From: an uncultured Prevotella sp.
GTDB lineage: Bacteria > Bacteroidota > Bacteroidia > Bacteroidales > Bacteroidaceae
Assembly (NCBI GenBank): GCA_900770395.1
Contig: CAAGKM010000043.1
Span: forward strand, 1 to 64,000
Reading direction: 5' to 3'
DNA: 64,000 bases
The position numbers were made by a program, and so were the translations under genes. The first letter of the stretch is position 1, and each line of letters opens with the position of its first letter. The notes under the pieces are model-generated. The model was not told where the DNA came from, did no database searches, and saw only the letters and a list, made by a program, of their open reading frames with translations. Positions 52,772 to 59,863 of this stretch are shown one piece after another.

Positions 52772-53737
52772 GTGGATATTTCAGTAATTATACCGTTATA
52801 TAACGAGGACGAGTCGCTGCCGGAGCTGCACGACTGGATTGTGAGGGTGATGAATGCCCACAAGTTTACATACGAGATTATATTCGTTAACGACGGCAGC
52901 ACTGACCGTTCGTGGGAGGTGATAACGGAGCTGAGCCGCAAGAACGAGCATGTGAGGGGCATAAAGTTCCGCCGCAACTACGGCAAGAGTCCCGCGCTCT
53001 ACTGCGGATTCAAGGAGGCGCAGGGCAACGTGGTGATTACCATGGACGCTGACCTGCAGGACTCGCCCGACGAGATTCCTGAGCTTTACCGAATGATAAC
53101 CGAGGACAAGTATGACCTCGTGTCGGGCTACAAGCAGAAGCGCTACGACCCGCTGTCGAAGACCATACCCACAAAGCTCTTCAACGCCACGGCGCGCAAG
53201 ATTAGCGGAGTGAAAAACCTGCACGACTTCAACTGCGGACTGAAGGCATACCGCAAGGCGGTGGTGAAGAACATCGAGGTGTATGGCGAGATGCACCGCT
53301 ACATACCTTATCTTGCCAAGAACGCCGGATTCGACAGAATAGGGGAGAAGGTGGTTCACCACCAGGCACGCAAGTACGGCAAGTCCAAGTTCGGGCTCAA
53401 CCGCTTCATCAACGGCTATCTCGACCTGCTCACCCTGTGGTTCCTCAGCAGTTTTGGCGGCAAGCCCATGCACGTGTTCGGCTTTATTGGCACGCTGATG
53501 TTCATCATCGGCTTTATCTCGGCATTCATCCTCGGCGCCGACAAGGTGTGGTGTCTTGCCCACGGCATCCAGCAGCGCCTTGTCACCGACTCACCTTATT
53601 TCTACATCGCACTTACGATGATGATGATAGGCACCCAGCTCTTTGTGGCGGGATTTCTCGGCGACCTTGTGAGCCGCTCGTCGCAGCAGCGCAACGACTA
53701 CCAGATAGAGGAGGCTATAAAATGCGATACAAAATAA
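52772..53737 (+). CDS. Family 2 glycosyltransferase, polyprenyl-phosphate sugar synthase type
   Basis: 321 aa with a GTG start (the sequence MDISVIIPLYNEDESLPELH is the canonical N terminus and there is no ATG). Further motifs are IIFVNDGSTDRSW, GVVITMDADLQD-like (VVITMDADLQDSPDEIPELY) and KFRRNYGKSPALYCGFK. Two C-terminal transmembrane helices (about 225-255 and 275-300) match the DPM1/GtrB group that makes undecaprenyl-phosphate sugars. Specific sugar unknown. It ends 16 bases inside the next gene. Confidence 0.93.
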   Translation: MDISVIIPLYNEDESLPELHDWIVRVMNAHKFTYEIIFVNDGSTDRSWEVITELSRKNEHVRGIKFRRNYGKSPALYCGFKEAQGNVVITMDADLQDSPDEIPELYRMITEDKYDLVSGYKQKRYDPLSKTIPTKLFNATARKISGVKNLHDFNCGLKAYRKAVVKNIEVYGEMHRYIPYLAKNAGFDRIGEKVVHHQARKYGKSKFGLNRFINGYLDLLTLWFLSSFGGKPMHVFGFIGTLMFIIGFISAFILGADKVWCLAHGIQQRLVTDSPYFYIALTMMMIGTQLFVAGFLGDLVSRSSQQRNDYQIEEAIKCDTK

Positions 53738-54225
53738 TCGTGCCCGTGATGGTTGCGGCGGCAGTTGTGATTGTGGCATGCTCGTCGGTGGATTGCCCTG
53801 TGGAGAATACCGTGGCAACGGTGATTAAGCTGCAGAGGGCAGACGGTACGCCCGACACCCTGCGCACCGATACGATCACTATCACCTCACCAAAGGCGGG
53901 CAATGCTGACACCACGCTGCTCAACCGCAGCATCAACACCGTGGCGTTCCAGTTGCCGGTGAGCTACACGCAGCCCGTGGACACGCTCTACCTTACGCTT
54001 GCCGACACCGTGACCGACAACCATCAGGTGTATCACGACACTATCTACATCACGAAGACCAACAGTCCGCACTTCGAGTCGGTGGACTGCAACCTTTCGT
54101 ATTTTCACGAAATTACGGCGGTGGAGCACACACGCCATAGGATAGACTCGATAGTGATAAACAAATCATCAGTGAACTATGATCTTACCCAAGAGCATCT
54201 GCGCCTGTATTTCAATCGCCCGTAA
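53722..54225 (+). CDS. DUF6452 lipoprotein
   Basis: 167 aa. Lipoprotein signal with lipobox VIVACSS (MRYKIIVPVMVAAAVVIVAC). A beta-rich domain follows with SVDCPVENTVATVIKLQRAD, VAFQLPVSYTQPVDTLYLTL and VDCNLSYFHEITAVEHTRHR, the pattern of DUF6452. The frame is open far upstream, but this ATG gives the lipoprotein signal. It overlaps both neighbours (16 bases with GT2, 47 bases with the DUF6048 gene). In Bacteroidetes DUF6452 and DUF6048 genes go together, so the lipoprotein and its barrel-like partner probably form a complex. Confidence 0.8.
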   Translation: MRYKIIVPVMVAAAVVIVACSSVDCPVENTVATVIKLQRADGTPDTLRTDTITITSPKAGNADTTLLNRSINTVAFQLPVSYTQPVDTLYLTLADTVTDNHQVYHDTIYITKTNSPHFESVDCNLSYFHEITAVEHTRHRIDSIVINKSSVNYDLTQEHLRLYFNRP

Positions 54226-54883
54226 GTGGCTGGGTGTCATAGCCCTGCTGCTTGCCCTGCCGCTGTGTGCCAGTGCCCAGCAGACAAAGAGCATCATCGT
54301 GCAGAAAGACACAATACCGCTCTTCAGGGGATTCTCCGTGCATTTCAACATCGCAGGAGTGGCGGAGCGTGCCCTCAGCGACCGCGGACAGATAGAAGGT
54401 GCCCTGCGCCTGAACCTGCGCGACGAGTATTTCCCCATTCTCGAGATAGGCTACGGCACTGCCGACCACGACGACGAGGTGACCAGCTGGAAATACAATG
54501 TCAAGGCTCCCTATTTCAAGCTGGGAGTGGACAAGAACTGGCTGCGCAACAAGCACACGGACAACCGCCTCTATGGCGGAGTGAGATACGCCTTCACGTC
54601 ATATAAGCCCGATATCACGCATCCAGGACTGCAGGACCCTGTGTGGGGCACCACCGAGCCCGTCACCTGCAGCGGCGAGAGTTGCCACCAGCATTGGCTT
54701 GAGCTTGTATTTGGCGTGGAGACAAAAATTCTCGGTCCCGTGCACCTCGGCTGGAACGCACGCTACAAGCGCCGCCTCAGCCACAAGTCGCCAGCTATTG
54801 GCAACGCATGGTATGTGCCTGGCTTCGGCAAGGCTGGCGGCTCAGCATGGGGCGGTGACTTTAACATAATCATCGACATATAG
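54179..54883 (+). CDS. DUF6048 predicted outer-membrane barrel
   Basis: 234 aa. Signal peptide ending CASAQQ, then FSVHFNIAGVAERALSDRGQ and strand-like segments (YFPILEIGYGTADHD, YGGVRYAFTSYKPDI, HWLELVFGVETKILG, VHLGWNARYKRRLSHKS) ending FNIIIDI. This is the DUF6048 pattern, an outer-membrane protein of unknown role paired with DUF6452. It starts 47 bases before the end of the DUF6452 gene, and a shared transcript is certain to be favoured by this overlap. The first ATG is used; the signal peptide begins about 14 residues in. Confidence 0.8.
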   Translation: MILPKSICACISIARKWLGVIALLLALPLCASAQQTKSIIVQKDTIPLFRGFSVHFNIAGVAERALSDRGQIEGALRLNLRDEYFPILEIGYGTADHDDEVTSWKYNVKAPYFKLGVDKNWLRNKHTDNRLYGGVRYAFTSYKPDITHPGLQDPVWGTTEPVTCSGESCHQHWLELVFGVETKILGPVHLGWNARYKRRLSHKSPAIGNAWYVPGFGKAGGSAWGGDFNIIIDI

Positions 54884-54909
54884 TAACATAGATGTTTGAG
54901 TTTAAAACT

Positions 54910-55929
54910 ATGACAAAAAGAAAACGACTATTATGGCAGCTGCCTTTTCTTGCCTTTCTTATCATAGGCACCGTGATGATTGTCAGACGGCAGAACAATG
55001 CCGAGTTCCGCAACAATCACGGCACTGTGTTCGGCACCACCTATAACATAACATACCAGTGTGACGCTAATTTGGACGAGGGCATAAAGACAGTGCTGCA
55101 GGAGGTTGACAACGCCTTGTCGCCGTTCAATCCTCACTCGGTCATCACCGCTGTGAACGAGAACCGCAAGGTGACGCTCAACAAGATGTTTACCGAGGTG
55201 TTCAATTGCGCCATGGAGGTGTCGGCAGTCACCGGCGGAGCCTTCGACATCACCGTTGCGCCGCTCGTAAATCACTGGGGGTTCGGCTTCAAGACGCAGC
55301 AGTTTCCTGACAAGCACGACATCGACAGCATCATGCAGTTTGTGGGTTATGAGAAGGTTCGTCTCGAGAATGGTACGATAATAAAGGACGACCCGCGCCT
55401 GATGCTCGACTGCAGCTCCATTGCCAAAGGCTACGGCTGTGACAAGGTGGCGGAATACCTGCGCTCCAAAGGGGTGGAAAATTATATGGTGGAGATTGGC
55501 GGCGAGATTGTGATTAAGGGAAACAACCCTCGTGGGCAAGCGTGGAAGATAGGTGTCAACAAGCCAGTTGACGACTCGCTCGCCGTGAGCCACGACCTTC
55601 AGGCGGTGCTTAACATCAGCGACTGTGCCATGGCAACCAGCGGCAACTACCGCAACTTCTATATCCGCAATGGCAAGCGCTATGCCCACACCGTCGACCC
55701 AAAGACAGGCTATCCCGTGCAGCACAGCATTCTCTCGGCAACCGTGATTGCCCCCGACTGCACCACCGCCGACGCATACGCCACCGCATTCATGGTGATG
55801 GGGCTTGACAGGGCTAAGGCGTTGCTCGACAGGCGTAGCGACATCATGGCATATCTCATTTGCTCTGGAGTGGGCAACGAGAACACCGTGTGGTGCTCGC
55901 CCAGGCTGGAGCGCATGCTCGACAATTGA
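54910..55929 (+). CDS. apbE: FAD:protein FMN transferase
   Basis: 339 aa from MTKRKRLLWQL; an ATG six codons upstream is possible. An N-terminal anchor (about 6-22) places it in the periplasm. ApbE motifs: TVFGTTYNITYQ, GAFDITVAPLVNHWGFG, MLDCSSIAKGYGCDKVAEYL, YMVEIGGEIVIKG, ATSGNYRNFY, AHTVDPKTGYPV and the Mg-binding DCTTADAYATAFMV. It attaches FMN to threonines of NqrB/NqrC- and RnfG-type subunits. It starts 26 bases after the DUF6048 gene in the same direction. Confidence 0.95.
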   Translation: MTKRKRLLWQLPFLAFLIIGTVMIVRRQNNAEFRNNHGTVFGTTYNITYQCDANLDEGIKTVLQEVDNALSPFNPHSVITAVNENRKVTLNKMFTEVFNCAMEVSAVTGGAFDITVAPLVNHWGFGFKTQQFPDKHDIDSIMQFVGYEKVRLENGTIIKDDPRLMLDCSSIAKGYGCDKVAEYLRSKGVENYMVEIGGEIVIKGNNPRGQAWKIGVNKPVDDSLAVSHDLQAVLNISDCAMATSGNYRNFYIRNGKRYAHTVDPKTGYPVQHSILSATVIAPDCTTADAYATAFMVMGLDRAKALLDRRSDIMAYLICSGVGNENTVWCSPRLERMLDN

Positions 55930-55945
55930 TATTGATAGCCAAGCA

Positions 55946-56614
55946 ATGAATAACCTGAGGATATACGAGCAGCTATTGCAGTTTCCGCTGTTTCAGGGCA
56001 TGAGCAGCGCCGACCTGCAGCAGGTGGCAGCCTATACCAAATTCGACTTCCGCAAGTATGCTGCCGGCGAGGTGGTGTATAATGCCAGTGATGCATGCCG
56101 TGGCTTGTGTCTTCTCATAAATGGTGATGTGAGCATCACTGCCGTGAGCGATGACCGCCAGTTTACGATGGAGGAACGTATGTCGGCACCGTATATGGCA
56201 CAGTTGGAAAGACTGTTCGGCTTCAACTCCACATTCAGCAACACAATGCGTGCGTTGACCGATGTCAATGTGATGCTCATCGACAAGCAGGAAGTGAACA
56301 TCATGGCGGAGCATTATCTTGTGCTCAGACTCAACTTCATCAACCTGATGTCGTATCGTGTGCAACGTTTGTGGGCGCGCCGGTGGCATCAGCAGCCGGC
56401 AACATTGGACCAGCGGATTGTGCGCTATTTTGTGGACCACTGTGAGCGTCCGGCGGGTCCAAAGAACATAAAGGTGACCATGAACTATCTTGCAAGTGAG
56501 CTGAACGACTCTCGGCTTGATGTGTCCAGAGCGCTCAACCGGCTGCAGAAGCAAGGGCTGATAAGCCTGCACCGCGGAGGACTGACCGTTGCGGCAATGG
56601 AGAAACTTATATAA
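55946..56614 (+). CDS. Crp/Fnr-family transcriptional regulator
   Basis: 222 aa. cNMP-binding domain at 1 to about 115 (LQFPLFQGMSSADLQQVAAY, RGLCLLINGDVSITAVS), dimer helix (NFINLMSYRVQRLWARRW) and a winged HTH at the end (MNYLASELNDSRLDVSRALN, KQGLISLHRGGLTV). There is no N-terminal FNR-type cysteine cluster, so it senses a small ligand or nothing. Its target is unknown, but the MATE gene begins 48 bases downstream. The stop codon is the first triplet of a heptamer-type repeat that also follows cca. Confidence 0.9.
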   Translation: MNNLRIYEQLLQFPLFQGMSSADLQQVAAYTKFDFRKYAAGEVVYNASDACRGLCLLINGDVSITAVSDDRQFTMEERMSAPYMAQLERLFGFNSTFSNTMRALTDVNVMLIDKQEVNIMAEHYLVLRLNFINLMSYRVQRLWARRWHQQPATLDQRIVRYFVDHCERPAGPKNIKVTMNYLASELNDSRLDVSRALNRLQKQGLISLHRGGLTVAAMEKLI

Positions 56615-56637
56615 ATGAAGAATGAAGAGTGAAGAAT
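56612..56637 (+). repeat. Copy of the cca-downstream heptamer repeat
   Basis: 26 bases identical to 7751-7776, built of aatgaag-type heptamers and starting at the stop codon (TAA) of the Crp-type gene, exactly as in the cca case. Confidence 0.9.
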
Positions 56638-56662
56638 CAACGTTTGTAGCCGAACATTGTAA

Positions 56663-58018
56663 ATGAAAAATTTTGGGACAGAATATCTGCTTGAAAGCAT
56701 AAGAGAAGGACGGGCAATGACGCGCGGCGAGCAGCTGCGGCTTATTGCCAAGATGAGTGTTCCGTCGATTATGGCGCAAATATCCTCGGTGCTGATGTTT
56801 TTCATCGATGCTGCGATGGTGGGGCACATCGGTGCCCGTGCATCGGCATCCATCGGACTTGTTGAGACGAGTACATGGCTGCTTGGCGGTCTTGCGTCGG
56901 CAGCGTCGCTGGGCTTTTCGGTGCAGGTGGCGCATGCCATCGGAGCCAACGACATGGAGCGGGCAAGAAGGGTGCTGCGCCAGTCCATCGTTTGTGCCTT
57001 GATCTACAGCTGTTGTCTGGCTCTTGTAGGAGCAGCCATCCATAGTCATTTGCCTTACTGGCTGGGAGGCTCGGAAGAGATTGCAGGCGATGCCTCACTA
57101 TATTTCCTCATTGTGTCGCTTGCAGGTCCGCTGTTTCAGATGGCGGGACTGGCGGGAAGCATGCTCAAATGCAGCGGCAACATGAAGATACCGAGCATGT
57201 TGAACATTATGATGTGTGTACTCGATGTGATTTTCAACTATATATTTATATATGTGTGCGGCCTCGGTGTTCCTGGAGCGGCTCTCGGCACCTCGCTCGC
57301 TTATTTCACCACAGCCGTGGCAATGATGTATTTTCTGCTGTTCCGCGACCGGCATCTGTCGCTCGTCGGCACCAAGGGCTCGTTCCGCCCCACTGCCGAT
57401 TGTGTCAGGTCGGCGTTTAAGATTGGTGCGCCCATTGGTTTGCAGCATGTGTTGATGGGAGGTGCCCAGATTGTGAGCACTGCCATTGTGGCACCATTGG
57501 GCATTATGGCGATAGCCGCCAACACCTTCGCCATCACCGTTGAGAGTATCTGCTATATGCCCGGCTACGGTATTGCTGAGGCTGCAACGACATTGGTGGG
57601 GCAGGGCATAGGAGCGGGACAGAAGTTGCTCACGCGCAGTCTTGCCCGCTTTTCGGTGGGCATAGGTATGGTGGTGATGGCTGTGATGGGTATTTTGATG
57701 TGGGTGTTTGCACCCGAGATGATGTCATTGCTTACTCCCGTTGAAGATATCCGTATGCTTGGCAGCTACAGTCTGCGCATTGAGGCGTTTGCCGAGCCCT
57801 TCTTTGCCGCCGCCATAGTTTGTAATGGAGTATTCGTTGGTGCCGGCGACACGTTGAAACCTGCAATAATGAACCTCACGAGCATGTGGGTTGTAAGGCT
57901 TACTCTTGCAGCCCTGCTTGCACCAAGCTACGGACTTACGGGAGTGTGGATCGCAATGGCTGTGGAACTGACATTTAGGGGAACGATATTCCTGATAAGA
58001 TTGTTTAGAAAATTTTGA
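56663..58018 (+). CDS. MATE-family efflux transporter
   Basis: 451 aa, about twelve transmembrane helices. MATE motifs include IAKMSVPSIMAQISSVLMFF, IDAAMVGHIGARASASIGLV near the start, and GAALGTSLAYFTTAVAMMYF and GYGIAEAATTLVGQGIGAGQ further on. It uses Na+ or H+ to export cationic organic compounds. It is the last gene of the run after the Crp-type regulator; the DNA downstream holds a strong dyad (58061-58094) that may terminate it. Confidence 0.93.
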   Translation: MKNFGTEYLLESIREGRAMTRGEQLRLIAKMSVPSIMAQISSVLMFFIDAAMVGHIGARASASIGLVETSTWLLGGLASAASLGFSVQVAHAIGANDMERARRVLRQSIVCALIYSCCLALVGAAIHSHLPYWLGGSEEIAGDASLYFLIVSLAGPLFQMAGLAGSMLKCSGNMKIPSMLNIMMCVLDVIFNYIFIYVCGLGVPGAALGTSLAYFTTAVAMMYFLLFRDRHLSLVGTKGSFRPTADCVRSAFKIGAPIGLQHVLMGGAQIVSTAIVAPLGIMAIAANTFAITVESICYMPGYGIAEAATTLVGQGIGAGQKLLTRSLARFSVGIGMVVMAVMGILMWVFAPEMMSLLTPVEDIRMLGSYSLRIEAFAEPFFAAAIVCNGVFVGAGDTLKPAIMNLTSMWVVRLTLAALLAPSYGLTGVWIAMAVELTFRGTIFLIRLFRKF

Positions 58019-58060
58019 ACGAACAAATAAGTTAAAAACGGTTAAGTTTATGTGATTTGT

Positions 58061-58101
58061 AAGGAAAGATTTTGGTATTCCAAAAATTTTCCTTACATTT
58101 G
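58061..58101 (+). promoter_or_regulatory. Promoter of the putative T9SS cargo gene, overlapped by a dyad
   Basis: TTTG (58071-58074), 19-base spacer, TACATTTG (58094-58101). The -33 element lies inside a 15-bp imperfect inverted repeat (58061-58075 with 58080-58094, loop TATT, one mismatch). The dyad could be an operator or the terminator of the MATE gene. Confidence 0.7.
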
Positions 58102-58212
58102 TGCTCTGAATTCTTCATTGCTCCAGCAAATGTTCAAAATGTTTGAATGTGATACTTCTGAATGAACCATTCAAACAATATTGAACAAATATTAAATTAA
58201 ATAATAAAAACA

Positions 58213-59511
58213 ATGAAGAAAATTTTATTTTTTATCACCTGCATCATGGCAGGCATGGGAACATCGTATGCCCAAGTCACCCCCCCGAAAATCACTCCAT
58301 GCTATGGAGAAGTGTTTTTCCACAAACAGCAGATAATTATCAGCTGTGCCACCGAGGGTGCAAGAATATTCTATACTCTTGACGGAGAAGCCCCGACGAC
58401 ATCGTCGGCAGAATACAACGCGGATATTCCATTGTGTATCGACAAGTCTAAGACAATCAAGGCGATTGCCGAGAAAGACGGTATAACATCAGAGGTAAGC
58501 GAGCTGGAATGCAAAAAAGACAAAAGAGCCTTTCTCGCCGTGGGTAAGTACGGTGGTAAAGAATATTATATGGGTAAAGAAGCTGTAAATACGAATGGAG
58601 AGAGACTGAAAGCAATAGAGTATACAGGCGAGAAAATATATACTCCACAGCAATTCAAAGACATAGCATGGCTTTTTCAGCCTAACGGAGAAATCGTGGA
58701 CAAAAGACAAGCATATGATGTGAATTTGACTTTCAACACCAATAATAACGCCACTAAATTAGCAGAAGGAGCAGGCAAGCTGTGGCAAATCACTGACGCT
58801 AAAGAAATAAAGACCAAAGATAACGCCAGAACTCTATATGTCAATCCTAAGGGATATTTTGAGGCATGCAAGTCCTCCAGCAACAACAAGGCTCATGTGG
58901 TTTACATTTCCAAAGGCACAACACGCACAGGACTGACTGTCGGCAATTTCGGAACTATCTGCCTGCCTTATGATGTGGTTGCCAGCAATACAGAAGGCGC
59001 CACATTCTATAAACTGTTGGGCAAGAAAGTGGATGACGGCAAGACAAAACTTTATATTGAAGAGGAAAAAGGCACGATGAAGGCAGGTGTTCCGTATTTC
59101 TATAAAGTTGAGAGCGAGACCATAAATTTTTATTACCTCGATGAGGTGAAGGTCAGCGATAAGATTACAGACGATTATATCAGCCACAACGGCATGACCG
59201 GTATCTCCATTCACAGCACTACTGTTCCCACAGGAAAGTATATTGTCAACGGAACAAAGATAGTGAAATGCGGCAACGACTGCACCATCACCAATGGTCA
59301 TGCATATATCGACATGGATGAGGTGCCGGCAATAAGCGATGCTGAGGCGAAAAAGGCAATATCCCTTTCCACCGATGACACCACCGATATTACTGACGCA
59401 ATAAGTGAGGGCGAGAGTACGTCTCGCTATTACAATCTTCAGGGACAGCGTGTCATAGCGCCGCGAAAGGGGGTGTATATACTCAACGGGAAAAAGGTAA
59501 TAATAAAATAA
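58213..59511 (+). CDS. Secreted protein with chitobiase/HEX C-terminal-like domain and a T9SS-type tail
   Basis: 432 aa. Signal peptide ending GTSYAQ. Residues about 25-95 resemble the chitobiase/beta-hexosaminidase C-terminal Ig-like domain (ARIFYTLDGEAPTTSSAEYN, SKTIKAIAEKDGITSE). The middle is unassigned, beta-rich and has a GTICLPYDVVAS segment common in large Prevotella surface proteins. The last 27 residues (YYNLQGQRV...KGVYILNGKKV) are of the kind found at the C terminus of many Prevotella secreted proteins and resemble T9SS sorting domains. So export through the outer membrane is likely; ligand unknown. A 49-aa ORF follows 24 bases downstream. Confidence 0.8.
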   Translation: MKKILFFITCIMAGMGTSYAQVTPPKITPCYGEVFFHKQQIIISCATEGARIFYTLDGEAPTTSSAEYNADIPLCIDKSKTIKAIAEKDGITSEVSELECKKDKRAFLAVGKYGGKEYYMGKEAVNTNGERLKAIEYTGEKIYTPQQFKDIAWLFQPNGEIVDKRQAYDVNLTFNTNNNATKLAEGAGKLWQITDAKEIKTKDNARTLYVNPKGYFEACKSSSNNKAHVVYISKGTTRTGLTVGNFGTICLPYDVVASNTEGATFYKLLGKKVDDGKTKLYIEEEKGTMKAGVPYFYKVESETINFYYLDEVKVSDKITDDYISHNGMTGISIHSTTVPTGKYIVNGTKIVKCGNDCTITNGHAYIDMDEVPAISDAEAKKAISLSTDDTTDITDAISEGESTSRYYNLQGQRVIAPRKGVYILNGKKVIIK

Positions 59512-59535
59512 GACAAAGAGCCTGCGTAACGAAAT

Positions 59536-59685
59536 ATGGGAAAAAAGAAATACATCAAACCTCAAGCGACAGTCATCAAGATAGAACCTCAAAGAATTCT
59601 TGCCGGTTCTTATGCCACAGAATGTCTAAAGACAGAATCATTGGAGATTGATGACATTGAACAAAATAATTTAACAGCATTTTAG
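59536..59685 (+). CDS. Small 49-aa protein with a conserved-looking KxYxxP...ILAGS pattern
   Basis: MGKKKYIKPQATVIKIEPQR is followed by ILAGSYATEC and an acidic tail (TESLEIDDIEQNNLTAF). It is too short for most gene callers. From memory, many short ORFs in Prevotella and Bacteroides begin M-K-K-x-Y-x-x-P and carry an LAGS/LxGS-like step 20-25 residues in, which recalls leader peptides cut after a small-residue pair. I cannot verify the family. It is 24 bases after the T9SS-type gene and just before a strong terminator, so it is the last gene of that transcript. Confidence 0.6.
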   Translation: MGKKKYIKPQATVIKIEPQRILAGSYATECLKTESLEIDDIEQNNLTAF

Positions 59686-59716
59686 CAAAACAAACTTTAT
59701 TAGTAAAAATAAGCTG

Positions 59717-59760
59717 TCTACGGCCGTCCAGTCAAGGCTGAACGGTCGTAGATGTTTTTA
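59717..59760 (+). terminator. Rho-independent terminator
   Basis: A stem TCTACGGCCGT.CCAG / CTG.ACGGTCGTAGA (59717-59752, two internal imperfections) is followed by TGTTTTTA. It closes the transcript of the T9SS-type gene and the 49-aa ORF. Confidence 0.8.
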
Positions 59761-59830
59761 TGTGTGCTTTTCTCTCGACAAAAAATATTAAAACCGTGTT
59801 CTACTTTTTAAATATGTGCATTTTTTTTTA

Positions 59831-59838
59831 TACCTTTG
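59831..59838 (+). promoter_or_regulatory. -7 element of the M3 peptidase gene
   Basis: TACCTTTG, 26 bases before the ATG at 59864. No TTTG is present at -33. The position rules out the upstream in-frame ATG at 59816. Confidence 0.55.
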
Positions 59839-59863
59839 CACTCAAAATCAAAATATTTACAAC

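Noticed and set aside
53437..53721. N-terminal extension of the DUF6452 gene
   Set aside because: The extra 95 residues overlap the GT2 gene in another frame; the ATG at 53722 gives a clean lipoprotein signal.
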